Assembly (NCBI GenBank): GCA_026986655.1
Contig: JALSOD010000312.1
Span: forward strand, 1 to 22,289
Reading direction: 5' to 3'
DNA length: 22,289 nucleotides
Origin: Caldifarciminota bacterium
Lineage (GTDB): Bacteria; Hydrothermota; Hydrothermia; B15-G9; WFZT01
Shown: in pieces, positions 14,240 through 22,289 of the stretch
Layout: each line of letters starts with the position of its first letter
Position numbering within the stretch: position 1 is the first letter of the stretch
Made by a program: the position numbers and the translations under genes
The notes under the pieces: model-generated
The model's input: the letters and a program-made list of their open reading frames with translations, nothing else
Told to the model about the DNA's origin: nothing
Databases searched by the model: none

Positions 14240-15199
14240 TTGAGTACACACCGAGAGAAAAAAATCTCGCTTGAAGGATTCAGTATTTCTGGATTTGCCG
14301 GTGTAAGAGATTCCAATCTAAAGTTAATACAGAGCCACTTTAACGGAAAGATTGTTTTGAGGGGAGAGGATATTTTTGTAACAACCACGACATCTGAAGA
14401 ACTGGAGAAAATTGAAAAGCTAATAAATATTCTCAAGCACAAATTGCGCCGCTCTGGTTACCTGAAAGAAGAAGATGTGAAAGATGCAATTAAAAATATA
14501 AAGGGTGAAAACATGGGAAAAGAGAAAACAGAATTTGAGAAATTTGCGATTAAAACACCGAGAAAGACGATAATTCCAAGAACTCCTAACCAGTTGAAGT
14601 ATGTCCAGGCAATAGAAACAAACGACATAGTGATTGGTGTGGGGCCTGCGGGCACGGGGAAAACTTTCCTCGCAGTCGCAATGGCTATTAAGTTCCTCCG
14701 TGAGAACAGGGTTGAAAAAATCATTCTGACCCGTCCAGCAGTGGAAGCCGGGGAGTCTCTGGGATTCCTGCCAGGAGACTATGAGGAGAAGATCAGTCCT
14801 TATCTGACACCTCTTTATGACGCACTCTACTCCATGATGACTCCTGACGCCATTAAGAGATTAACAGACAGGAGGGTCATTGAGATTGCTCCTCTTGCTT
14901 ATATGAGAGGGAGAACTCTTGCAGACGCCTTTGTAATTCTGGACGAGGCCCAGAATACAAAATCAGTTCAGATGAAAATGTTTTTGACACGTCTTGGACC
15001 TCGTTCCAAAGTAGTTATAACAGGAGACGTAACCCAGATTGACCTGCCTGTAAACGAAAATTCTGGACTCGTAGAAATACAACACGTTTTAAAATCCATC
15101 CCCGGGATTGCATTTGTGAAGTTTGGGCCCGAGGATGTGGTTAGACACAGGCTGGTCAAGGAAATCGTCGAAGCGTATGAAAAATATAATAAAGAATAA
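14240..15199 (+). CDS. phoH: PhoH family ATPase (YbeZ)
   Basis: This cytoplasmic P-loop ATPase of the PhoH/YbeZ family is associated with RNA metabolism and ribosome quality control together with YbeY. Walker A is GPAGTGKT (135-142) and Walker B is VILDEAQN with Asp235/Glu236. LTRPAVEAGESLGFLPGD and ITGDVTQIDLP are family signatures. The length of 319 residues is normal. The TTG at 14240 is the only usable start after the strong GGAGGTGATC ribosome site, because an in-frame stop lies just upstream. It overlaps the HD-domain gene by 23 bp. The phoH, HD phosphohydrolase, ybeY order is seen in Firmicutes (yqfF/yqfG), and phoH-ybeY-corC in Proteobacteria. Confidence 0.94.
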   Translation: MSTHREKKISLEGFSISGFAGVRDSNLKLIQSHFNGKIVLRGEDIFVTTTTSEELEKIEKLINILKHKLRRSGYLKEEDVKDAIKNIKGENMGKEKTEFEKFAIKTPRKTIIPRTPNQLKYVQAIETNDIVIGVGPAGTGKTFLAVAMAIKFLRENRVEKIILTRPAVEAGESLGFLPGDYEEKISPYLTPLYDALYSMMTPDAIKRLTDRRVIEIAPLAYMRGRTLADAFVILDEAQNTKSVQMKMFLTRLGPRSKVVITGDVTQIDLPVNENSGLVEIQHVLKSIPGIAFVKFGPEDVVRHRLVKEIVEAYEKYNKE

Positions 15200-17240
15200 C
15201 GTCCCCCACAAGTTCGGGCTCTCATTCATTATGAAGACGGTCTACGTGATCGTCCTCATTCTCCTGACCTTATATTTTATGCCACGTGAACACTTCAGAT
15301 CATATAAGAATATGCGTGTAGGTGATATTAGCCCGGTTGAAATTACATCCCCTATTGATTTCATCATCTACAAGACACCCGAAGAATTATTAAAAGAGAG
15401 AAAAAAGGTTCTGAAAAATGTGCCCGCATATTTTGTCTTTGACTCTACCGCTATTGAATCAACCCTGACGAAACTGGAGAAAATCAAAGGACAAAAGATG
15501 TTCAAAAACGGAATTACCGAGAATAGATGGCGATGGATTCTCGAGCTCAGCGGAAACTACGTCGTGGATTTTGAGAAGGGAGGCATCCTGGATGATAAGA
15601 AATTTTTAAAGAGCATCGGAGTAGAGAATATTGCAATAGTAGTTGGAAACAAAACAAACGTTTTCCCCATTGATCAGGTTCTTGACAGGAGAGAAGTGCT
15701 TGAAAACCTGAAGCGAATCGCTGTTCAAACATTCGAAAATAAAAACGAGAGGGACATCTTTATAAAAATATGTAGCAGCGTACTTTTCCCGAGTTTGAGA
15801 TACAACGAGAAATTAACACAAAAAGTGAAAAATGAAGCCCTCTCGAGGATCTCTCCGATAAAAGAGGAAGTGAAAAGGGGCGAAAAAATCATCGGGAAGC
15901 ACGAAGTTATAACGCCACGGACATACGAGGAGCTCCAGGTCCTGAGCGAAAAGGTAAAAGCCTCGAGCTTCTACTCTTCCAAATGGTTTGCCAGTATGTT
16001 TATTGTACTCGCCCTTTTCCTTCTCGGGATGTTCTATTTTCGAGAAAGGATTCAGAAATCTCCACACTGGAAAGAGCTCATTGTTATTGGGATCCCGGGG
16101 TTTATGGTACTCCTTGCAGCCTATCTTGTAAGAAATATCGGGGCATCCAGTTTTATCACCCTTATTCCATTCTATTCTATACTTTTAAACGTCGCCTTGG
16201 GGTTTGAACCTTCCCTCTTTTACACACTCATACTATCCGCCATCCTTGGCCTCTATTTTCCTCAACATGTTTTTGGTATTTTTGTTTACAATTTATTCCT
16301 TGGCTGGACTTCCATTTTTATTACGAAGGAGTTCAAGTCCAGATTCCAGATATACTATGTCATTGTTACTTTAATTTTTGTTGGCTTTTTGACAGCAATT
16401 TTCATGGAGATTTTTTATTATGGCAGGGTAACAAAGATTGCAACTCTCGTACAGACCTCAATCTTCAGTGCTTTCTTATCGGGGGTTTTTGTAGTAGGAA
16501 TACTCCCGCTGTACGAGAGGGTTTTTAGGGTAGCAACAGACTTTTTCCTGCTCGAATTATCAAATTTGAACAATCCTCTATTGAAAGAACTATCTGAGAA
16601 AGCATCCGGGACGTTCAATCATAGCATCAATGTCGGTAACCTGTGCGATGCAGCGGCCAGGGCCATTGGCGCAAATTCACTTTTAGCAAGGGTCGGGGCT
16701 TACTACCACGATATAGGGAAAATGAAAAAACCACATTATTTCATTGAGAACCAGATTGGGATGGAAAACCCGCACGATAAACTTTCACCAAGGATGAGTG
16801 CATTAATCATCATTTCCCATGTAAAAGATGGTGTGGAACTTGCTGAACAATACGGATTACCAAACGAAATAATCAGAATAATCAAGACGCACCACGGTAC
16901 ATCTCTACTTGTCCCATTCTATGTAAAAGCCAAGCAGCTTGAGGGTGAAAGTGCAAAAGAAGAGGACTTCAGATATCCAGGCCCAAAACCGTCATCGAAA
17001 GAAGAGGCAATATGTATGATAGCTGACAGTGTTGAGGCCGCAGTAAGAAGTCTTAAAAATCCAACGGCTAAGACATTGAAAGAGACTATTTACGATATCA
17101 TAAAGTTAAAATTAGAAGACGGCCAACTTGATGAAGCAGATATTACGCGAAAAGACCTTGATAAAATTGCAGAAGCAATCTACCCGATTCTTTTAAGTCA
17201 GTTCCATCCAAGGATCGAATATCCCAGGGAGAAAAAATGA
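15177..17240 (+). CDS. pgpH: 7TM-HD phosphohydrolase, PgpH-like (probable c-di-AMP phosphodiesterase)
   Basis: This membrane protein has a cytoplasmic HD domain that in characterised relatives (Listeria PgpH) cleaves cyclic-di-AMP. From ATG 15177 it has 687 residues: an N-terminal helix (about 19-36), an extracytoplasmic domain to about 265 with KTPEELLKERKKVLKNVPAYF and EEVKRGEKIIGKHEVITPRTYEEL typical of 7TMR-HDED, seven membrane helices to about 460, and the HD domain. HD residues include His482, the HDIG motif (YYHDIGKM, His511/Asp512) and a downstream HHGTS. The frame is open back to a TTG at 15123 but that part lies within phoH; ATG 15231 is an alternative. The stop overlaps ybeY by 4 bp. 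The c-di-AMP role is inferred from the family. Confidence 0.88.
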   Translation: MKNIIKNNVPHKFGLSFIMKTVYVIVLILLTLYFMPREHFRSYKNMRVGDISPVEITSPIDFIIYKTPEELLKERKKVLKNVPAYFVFDSTAIESTLTKLEKIKGQKMFKNGITENRWRWILELSGNYVVDFEKGGILDDKKFLKSIGVENIAIVVGNKTNVFPIDQVLDRREVLENLKRIAVQTFENKNERDIFIKICSSVLFPSLRYNEKLTQKVKNEALSRISPIKEEVKRGEKIIGKHEVITPRTYEELQVLSEKVKASSFYSSKWFASMFIVLALFLLGMFYFRERIQKSPHWKELIVIGIPGFMVLLAAYLVRNIGASSFITLIPFYSILLNVALGFEPSLFYTLILSAILGLYFPQHVFGIFVYNLFLGWTSIFITKEFKSRFQIYYVIVTLIFVGFLTAIFMEIFYYGRVTKIATLVQTSIFSAFLSGVFVVGILPLYERVFRVATDFFLLELSNLNNPLLKELSEKASGTFNHSINVGNLCDAAARAIGANSLLARVGAYYHDIGKMKKPHYFIENQIGMENPHDKLSPRMSALIIISHVKDGVELAEQYGLPNEIIRIIKTHHGTSLLVPFYVKAKQLEGESAKEEDFRYPGPKPSSKEEAICMIADSVEAAVRSLKNPTAKTLKETIYDIIKLKLEDGQLDEADITRKDLDKIAEAIYPILLSQFHPRIEYPREKK

Positions 17241-17656
17241 TCAACATCTTTAACACGCAGAGAAAGGTTAAAGTTACAGAGGAATTCAAAAATAAACTTC
17301 AAAATTTCCTGCAAGAAGTTTTGAGATCTGAGGACATAGAGAATGAGTTCTTGGAGATCAACATAATTTTTGTTAATAACAAAAGAATCAGGGAATTAAA
17401 CAGAGAATTTTTAAAACGAGATAGACCTACGGATGTGATCTCTTTTAATCTTGGAGATGTGGGTGAAATTTACCTCTCCACATGGACAGCATTGGAAAGG
17501 TCAAAGGAGTACGGATGGGATGTGAAATTTGAAATTGTACGTTATGCCCTTCATGGTCTCCTTCATATTCTTGGTTATGATCATGAAAAGGAAGAGGATG
17601 CACAAAAAATGGAAGAAAAAGAGGAAACGTATCTTGAACGATGGAAATACCGCTAA
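17237..17656 (+). CDS. ybeY: Endoribonuclease YbeY / rRNA maturation factor
   Basis: This zinc metalloprotein acts in 16S rRNA 3'-end maturation and late ribosome quality control. The 139-residue protein carries the diagnostic HGLLHILGYDH motif, with His106, His110 and His116 as zinc ligands, and RPTDVISF (63-70). The family's GDI(x)IS segment appears here as GDVGEIYLS. It overlaps the HD gene by 4 bp (ATGA) and the next gene by 16 bp. It sits between phoH and a CorC-type CBS protein, the classic ybeZ-ybeY-ybeX neighbourhood. Confidence 0.94.
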   Translation: MINIFNTQRKVKVTEEFKNKLQNFLQEVLRSEDIENEFLEINIIFVNNKRIRELNREFLKRDRPTDVISFNLGDVGEIYLSTWTALERSKEYGWDVKFEIVRYALHGLLHILGYDHEKEEDAQKMEEKEETYLERWKYR

Positions 17657-18864
17657 TATTAGTACTCATCTTTTTATCTTTCATATTTTCTGGATCTGAA
17701 GTTGCCCTATTTTCGGTTTCAAAAACACATCTTAAAAAAATTAAAGATAAGAAAACTGAAAAGGTGCTCAATTCTTTGATCTCGCGTCCCTATAGTCTTT
17801 TATCCACGATCTTGCTCGGGAATACAGCAGTAAACGCGTTTGCATCCTCGATTTTCTCGATATTCATTGCGAATATCTTCCAGAAATATCAGATGAGCGA
17901 AGGAAGTTTGACGGTGATAGATGTTGCCATCTTCACTTTCATCCTTCTCGTTTTTGGAGAAATTACTCCAAAGATTCTTGCTCTACAGGATCCCCTTAAA
18001 TTCTCATCCCTCTCATGGGTGGTACTTTACCCATTTTATATTTTGTTCTCCCCTGTAGTAAGACCACTTGGAAAATGGATGAGGGGAATTTTTGAAGCTG
18101 ACACAAAAAAAGCTTTAGAGCCTGTGACGTTGAAAGAGGCCTACAACATGGTCGAAACAGCCCGCGAGGTTTTAGACATTCACGAGCTCGAATTGCTCGA
18201 AAATAGTGTTGAATTTTTATCTATAAAAGTATCCGATATAATGACACCAAGACGGGATATCAAGGCGTTGCCGGAAGACGCTACCATCCATGATGCTATT
18301 GAAGAAATGAGGAAAACACGTCATTCGAGATTCCCGGTTTACAAAGGAAATCTGGACAACATAATTGGATTTCTCGACCTCCTCAATATCCAGGGGATTC
18401 ATAAAATTCCAGGACAAACTCCCATCAGGGCATACCTTCTTGATCCAATCGTAGTGCCTGAGACCATGAGTCTACCTGATCTTGTAAAGATTCTCGTTGA
18501 AACCGAGGTAAAAATGGCGGTCGTGGTTGACGAATATGGGGGCACAGAGGGTATAGTGACATTAAAAGATACTTACAAGCATTTCATCGGGAAGATTAGG
18601 AGTGACTTTGAATCTGATGAACTTGAAGAGATCAAAAAGATCGGAGCGAACTCTTTCATTCTATCTGGTGACGTATCTATGTCAACTGTTGAAAAAATTA
18701 CAGGTCGAAGATTTGGATATTACGGAACAATCTCAAATTTCATTATTGATAATCTGGGATATATTCCCACAGAGGGAGAAAAGGCTGAGATCGATGGTTT
18801 GATAATAGAAATCCTCTCAAAAGAGGGAGAATCTCCCGAAAAGGTAAAAATAACGATAAAATGA
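17641..18864 (+). CDS. CNNM/CorC-family membrane CBS protein, first copy
   Basis: This membrane protein has a DUF21 (CNNM) domain, a CBS pair and a C-terminal CorC/HlyC domain; the family is implicated in Mg2+/Co2+ efflux or homeostasis. The 407 residues contain SGSEVALFSVS at the first helix (17-27), two to three further helices ending with FGEITPKILA, the CBS segments starting SDIMTPRRDIKALPEDATI and ending MAVVVDEYGGTEGIVTLKD, then the FAD-like CorC fold with LSGDVSMSTVEK. All motifs are intact, so it is probably functional. It overlaps ybeY by 16 bp and the second copy by 4 bp. It matches the position of ybeX in Proteobacteria. Confidence 0.88.
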   Translation: MEIPLILVLIFLSFIFSGSEVALFSVSKTHLKKIKDKKTEKVLNSLISRPYSLLSTILLGNTAVNAFASSIFSIFIANIFQKYQMSEGSLTVIDVAIFTFILLVFGEITPKILALQDPLKFSSLSWVVLYPFYILFSPVVRPLGKWMRGIFEADTKKALEPVTLKEAYNMVETAREVLDIHELELLENSVEFLSIKVSDIMTPRRDIKALPEDATIHDAIEEMRKTRHSRFPVYKGNLDNIIGFLDLLNIQGIHKIPGQTPIRAYLLDPIVVPETMSLPDLVKILVETEVKMAVVVDEYGGTEGIVTLKDTYKHFIGKIRSDFESDELEEIKKIGANSFILSGDVSMSTVEKITGRRFGYYGTISNFIIDNLGYIPTEGEKAEIDGLIIEILSKEGESPEKVKITIK

Positions 18865-20030
18865 TCAATCTGGTCGTATTTGCCATATCTATACTATTTG
18901 TTGCGGCCTACGCTGCCTTTGAGATCTCGTATGTTAGTCTTGACAAAATAAAGATACAGGACTCGATACCATCATCGCGCCTTGACTTTTTTGTAAAACG
19001 GGAGAGGGAGGTGATTATCAGTATTCTCATCGGAATCAACATATTCTCGGTTCTCGCTGTCACTACATTGACGAATTACACGCGCAGACTGGGGGTTTCT
19101 TCGAACTACGCCGTACTCGCTTCTGGTTTGGTCACTACTCTGATCATCGTTTTTCTCGGTGAAATATTTCCAAAGTCGTACGCAATTTCCAGGAAATCAA
19201 GTATTATCCACTCCCTCAACACATTGATTTACACAACCTATATCTCATTCTACCCTGTGGTCAAACTCTTCGATTACGTTCTTAAAATGTCGTTTGCGAG
19301 GGTTGGTTGTGGGAAGTTGTCACTCGAGGAGGAAATTGAGAAGTATGCTGACGATAAGGGCCTCGAAAGCGAAAAACTCCTTTTATTGAAAAAAGCCTTG
19401 AAGTTTTATGATTTGAGTGCCGAGGACATCATGATTTCAACTAAAAAATTCCCTTTCTGGTCTATAGAGACTCCACGAGAAAAGATTCTTGAAAATGTTA
19501 AAAATCTAACTTACAACAAAATACTCCTTTACAAAAACACCATTGACAATATAGTGGGGCTGATTCATATTAAAGACTTGATTTTAGCAGAAGAGAGCGA
19601 CTTAGCTCGCTACCTGAGGCCGTATTCAACTGTTTATTCTGATAGCCCATTACACAAAGTTGTCGGGGAAATTAAGAGCAAACAAACCACCGTCTCAATT
19701 GTGGTAAATGAATACGGGGCAACAGTTGGGGTAATAACCATCGAAACAATTTTGCGGGAATTACTCAAATATTTTGAGGAAGAGGGTGACTATGGGAATG
19801 TACTTCCTGGTGAAATTCGAATTTCGGAACTGAGGGAAAGAGGATTTGACCTGGAGGAAGGGGATTACTCAACTCTCGCAGGTTTGATCATAGATAAGGC
19901 TGGTGGAAGAATACCGAAAATCGGAGAAAAATTCAGAATCGGAAATTATAAGATCGAAATCATAGATGCAGATGAGAAGGGCATTAAAAAAGTTTTGATA
20001 AGGTATAGTCATGAAACAGACAGCGGTTGA
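18861..20030 (+). CDS. CNNM/CorC-family membrane CBS protein, diverged second copy
   Basis: This is a second DUF21-CBS-CorC protein directly after the first, probably from an old duplication. The 389 residues include YAAFEISYVSLDKIKIQDS at the first helix, LGEIFPKSYA, and a CBS pair ending TVSIVVNEYGATVGVITIETI. At the start of the CBS region the conserved MTPR motif of copy 1 is replaced by MISTKK, and the second arm of the CBS pair is shortened. This suggests different nucleotide or ion sensing. The C-terminal CorC domain (LEEGDYSTLAGLIIDKAG, IGNYKIEIIDADE) is retained. It overlaps the first copy by 4 bp (ATGA) and mgtE by 20 bp. The two may act as a heterodimer; that is inference. Confidence 0.85.
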   Translation: MINLVVFAISILFVAAYAAFEISYVSLDKIKIQDSIPSSRLDFFVKREREVIISILIGINIFSVLAVTTLTNYTRRLGVSSNYAVLASGLVTTLIIVFLGEIFPKSYAISRKSSIIHSLNTLIYTTYISFYPVVKLFDYVLKMSFARVGCGKLSLEEEIEKYADDKGLESEKLLLLKKALKFYDLSAEDIMISTKKFPFWSIETPREKILENVKNLTYNKILLYKNTIDNIVGLIHIKDLILAEESDLARYLRPYSTVYSDSPLHKVVGEIKSKQTTVSIVVNEYGATVGVITIETILRELLKYFEEEGDYGNVLPGEIRISELRERGFDLEEGDYSTLAGLIIDKAGGRIPKIGEKFRIGNYKIEIIDADEKGIKKVLIRYSHETDSG

Positions 20031-21381
20031 ATTTGATGAAAAGCTTTACAAGATCACCGAGGAGCTGGTTAAGAAAGGTGATTACAAGAGGGCAGCATTG
20101 TTACTCTCGCAAAAACATCCTGAAGATGTTGCTCTTGTTTTAGATAAGCTGAGCGAAGAAAACAGGATTAAGGTTTTCAAATATCTACCGGTGGAATTGC
20201 AGGCAGATGTACTGATCCGACTGGATGACGAATCCATTGATGACGTGTTGAAGGCGTTATCTGAAAAGGATATTTCCGAACTCGTTGGAGAAATGGATGT
20301 TGACGACGCCGTGGACGTACTTGGTGAGCTACCGGATGAAGAAAGGCAAAAGGTGTTGTCGTACGTTTCCCCGAAGGAAAGGGAAGAGGTTAAAGAGCTC
20401 CTGAGATACCCAGAAAATACTGCCGGTGGTCTCATGACCACCGAATTTCTTGCTTACAATGGGGACATAACCGTCGAAGAGGCTCTTCGAAAATTAAAAG
20501 AAGAAGAAGAGAAACCTGACGAGCTTTCAGGCATAATCTACGTTGTGGATAAAAAGGGGAGACTCATCGGAGAAGTTTATCTCCGTGATCTCTTAAAATC
20601 TGATCCCGAGAAAAAATTAAAAGAAATCGCACGTGAGGTCCCCTCCATTCCAGTAATGATGGATCAGGAAGAAGTGGCAAGACTCTTTGAAAAATATGAT
20701 GTCTTCTACATGCCTGTTGTGGATAACGAGGGCAAACTTCTCGGTGTTATCACTGTTGACGACATACTCGACGTTCTGGAGGAAGAGGCAACCGAAGATA
20801 TTCATAGATTAAGTGGATGGGGTGAAGCTGAGAGTATTTTTACGCCAACCTTAAAGATGGCGGCACGGAGACTACCGTGGCTGCTTATCAACCTTGGGAC
20901 AGCCTTTATAGCTGCGGCTGTGGTTTCAATTTTTAAAGGAACGATCGCCGCATTTGCTTATCTTGCCGTTTTCATGCCCGTTATAGCAGGAGAAGGAGGT
21001 AATACAGGCGTTCAGACAATTGCTCTTGTCGTGAGATCACTGGCACTTGGAGAAATTGATTTCCATGACTTTAAAAAACTCTTCATGCGAGAGCTGGTAG
21101 TGGGATTAATCATAGGTTCTGCAGTCGGTTTCGTCTCCGGGTTAGTTGCGTACATCTGGGTCAAAAATCCCTACTTTGGATTGCTTGTATTCCTTGGTCA
21201 TGTAGGGAACATGGTCGCCGGATGTATCGCAGGGCTCGTGGTTCCAATGGTGCTAAAACTCCTGAAGCAGGACCCTGCTCTTGCATCTGGAGTCATTGTC
21301 ACAACAGTAACCGATGTCACTGGATACTTTATATTTCTCGGTTTAGCCACTATCTTTATGAATCAATTACACCTCTTATGA
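20011..21381 (+). CDS. mgtE: Magnesium transporter MgtE
   Basis: This is a Mg2+-gated magnesium channel of the inner membrane. The 456-residue protein has the N-terminal superhelical domain (about 10-130, repeats such as LPVELQADVLIRLDDE and DVLGELPDEERQKVL), a CBS pair (about 140-260) and five membrane helices. The pore region includes PVIAGEGGNTGVQT, and TDVTGYF places Asp435 where Asp432 of Thermus MgtE binds Mg2+. Size and domain order are normal. It begins within the end of the second CNNM gene (20 bp overlap). Its TGA stop overlaps the ATG of a five-codon ORF before rfaE1. Confidence 0.95.
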   Translation: MKQTAVEFDEKLYKITEELVKKGDYKRAALLLSQKHPEDVALVLDKLSEENRIKVFKYLPVELQADVLIRLDDESIDDVLKALSEKDISELVGEMDVDDAVDVLGELPDEERQKVLSYVSPKEREEVKELLRYPENTAGGLMTTEFLAYNGDITVEEALRKLKEEEEKPDELSGIIYVVDKKGRLIGEVYLRDLLKSDPEKKLKEIAREVPSIPVMMDQEEVARLFEKYDVFYMPVVDNEGKLLGVITVDDILDVLEEEATEDIHRLSGWGEAESIFTPTLKMAARRLPWLLINLGTAFIAAAVVSIFKGTIAAFAYLAVFMPVIAGEGGNTGVQTIALVVRSLALGEIDFHDFKKLFMRELVVGLIIGSAVGFVSGLVAYIWVKNPYFGLLVFLGHVGNMVAGCIAGLVVPMVLKLLKQDPALASGVIVTTVTDVTGYFIFLGLATIFMNQLHLL

Positions 21382-21403
21382 TTGACGAATTATGATTGAC
21401 GAA
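21376..21403. repeat. 14-bp tandem duplication at the rfaE1 start
   Basis: TTATGATTGACGAA occurs at 21376-21389 and again at 21390-21403 with no mismatch or gap. The first copy contains the mgtE stop and the second the rfaE1 start. Removing one copy would restore a simple 4-bp ATGA overlap between the genes. Confidence 0.92.
21378..21395 (+). CDS. Five-codon relay ORF (MIDEL) between mgtE and rfaE1
   Basis: ATG 21378 overlaps the mgtE TGA (21379-21381). It encodes M-I-D-E-L and ends with TGA (21393-21395), which overlaps the rfaE1 ATG (21392). It arose from a 14-bp tandem duplication of the rfaE1 start. It may pass terminating ribosomes from mgtE to rfaE1 or dampen initiation. Translation is not shown. 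Confidence 0.4.
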   Translation: MIDEL

Positions 21404-22289
21404 ATTCTTGAAAAATTTTCAAAAGCGAGAATAGCAGTAGTTGGAGATCTTATCCTTGATAGGTACCAGTATGCAGATGTAGAAAGAATTTCACCCGAGG
21501 CGCCAGTCCCGGTCATAAAAATCAGAAACGGACATGAAGATCTAAGAGCTGGTGGTGCTGCCAATGTAGCTCTAAACCTCGTATCCCTTGGTGCCAAAGT
21601 CCAGATCTACGGAGTTATAGGCGATGATGACTGGGGAAAGAAACTAATAGAAATTTTGGGAGACTCTGGTATAAAAACAGACACCATAATGATAGATAAA
21701 AATCGTCCCACTACCTGTAAGAATCGCATAATCAGCAGGAACCAACAGGTTGTACGTATTGACCTCGAAGATGATTCCCCAATACCTCAAAAACTTGAGA
21801 AAAAAATCAAAAACTCCTTATTAGAGAATGTCGATACATTCGATGCCGTGATTCTTGAAGATTACAACAAGGGGGTTCTAACACGCGGACTCATTAGATT
21901 CATCTCAAAGTACATCACCCCCAGAACTGTTGTGGGAGTTGATCCAAAGTTCCAGAATTTCGGGTTGTACAAAGATGTGACACTACTGAAGCCCAATCGG
22001 AAAGAACTTCTGAGATTTACTGGTAAATCCAGGGATGAACTCATCGATGCTATTAAGGAAACATACAAAAAACTACACCCCAAATACCTGCTCCTAACTA
22101 TGAGTGAGCAGGGAATGGATATCTTCGATGGATCAAAATTTTACAAAATTCCTTCAATCAAAAAGGACGTTTATGATGTTACTGGTGCTGGTGATACAGT
22201 GATTGCTGTCGCGATCCTCGGTCTTGTTTCTGGACTTAGCATCGTAGAATCGGCTATACTTTCCACAATAACTGCAGGTATAGAGGTTT
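21392..22289 (+). CDS. rfaE1: D-glycero-beta-D-manno-heptose-7-phosphate kinase, RfaE1/HldE kinase domain (partial, runs off window)
   Basis: This PfkB-family kinase phosphorylates heptose-7-phosphate at C1 on the way to ADP-heptose for the LPS inner core. About 299 codons are present and the gene continues past the window end. It opens with IAVVGDLILDRYQYADVERISPEAPVPV, the diagnostic N-terminal motif of RfaE kinases, followed by GGAANVALNLVSLGA and ILEDYNKGVL. VDPKF, LKPNRKE and the catalytic DVTGAGDT follow. Whether the C-terminal nucleotidyltransferase domain is fused (HldE) or separate (RfaE1/RfaE2) cannot be seen. The start at 21392 is chosen by family alignment; an earlier ATG at 21378 gives only five codons. 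Confidence 0.93.
   Translation, partial: MIDEILEKFSKARIAVVGDLILDRYQYADVERISPEAPVPVIKIRNGHEDLRAGGAANVALNLVSLGAKVQIYGVIGDDDWGKKLIEILGDSGIKTDTIMIDKNRPTTCKNRIISRNQQVVRIDLEDDSPIPQKLEKKIKNSLLENVDTFDAVILEDYNKGVLTRGLIRFISKYITPRTVVGVDPKFQNFGLYKDVTLLKPNRKELLRFTGKSRDELIDAIKETYKKLHPKYLLLTMSEQGMDIFDGSKFYKIPSIKKDVYDVTGAGDTVIAVAILGLVSGLSIVESAILSTITAGIEV

Noticed and set aside
1..22289. CRISPR arrays, tRNA or rRNA genes, insertion sequences
   Set aside because: No regularly spaced repeats, cloverleaf-like sequences, rRNA motifs or transposase-like proteins were seen in either strand.

Overview
This window reads as bacterial chromosome from an anaerobic, hydrogen-metabolising organism. The genes are dense, many stops and starts overlap, and TTG starts are frequent. 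An ADP-heptose pathway kinase (LPS core) and a Tat-exported periplasmic hydrogenase suggest a Gram-negative envelope. Ferredoxin-linked 2-oxoacid oxidation suggests strict anaerobic metabolism. I cannot name the lineage from sequence alone; the gene mix fits an uncultured or deep-branching anaerobe better than a well-known model.

Region 1 (1-8001) is a hydrogenase island. On the + strand lie the small and large subunits of a cytoplasmic group 3 (3b-like, sulfhydrogenase type) [NiFe] hydrogenase. The small subunit is broken at its 5' end and lacks its N-terminal cluster motif. Facing it on the - strand is a complete Hyb-type (group 1) uptake hydrogenase operon, hybO-hybA-hybB-hybC-hybD, in the gene order of E. 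coli Hyd-2. A 476-bp divergent intergenic region carries a sigma70-like promoter on each side.

Region 2 (8002-11443) supplies metal and maturation: an ECF-type nickel (or cobalt) transporter nikM-nikN-nikQ-nikO, then hypE, which makes the Fe-cyanide ligand. The whole stretch from 2214 to 11443 therefore serves [NiFe] hydrogenase: structure, C-terminal processing, nickel supply and cofactor synthesis.

Region 3 (11552-14186) is central metabolism: a 2-oxoacid:ferredoxin oxidoreductase with a ferredoxin-fused beta subunit and a gamma subunit but no alpha gene nearby, nucleoside diphosphate kinase, and an orphan LeuD-like aconitase small subunit.

Region 4 (14240-22289) is a tightly packed housekeeping run: PhoH/YbeZ ATPase, a PgpH-like 7TM-HD phosphohydrolase, YbeY, two CNNM/CorC-type CBS proteins, MgtE and the start of rfaE1. 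Nearly all junctions overlap, so translational coupling is likely.

The least expected structures are three long perfect GC-rich palindromes: two between genes and one inside hypE. Other points are a promoter so close to nikM that its mRNA should be leaderless, a tandem 14-bp duplication that makes a five-codon relay ORF between mgtE and rfaE1, and the scrambled 5' end of hydD next to a HypC-like peptide remnant.
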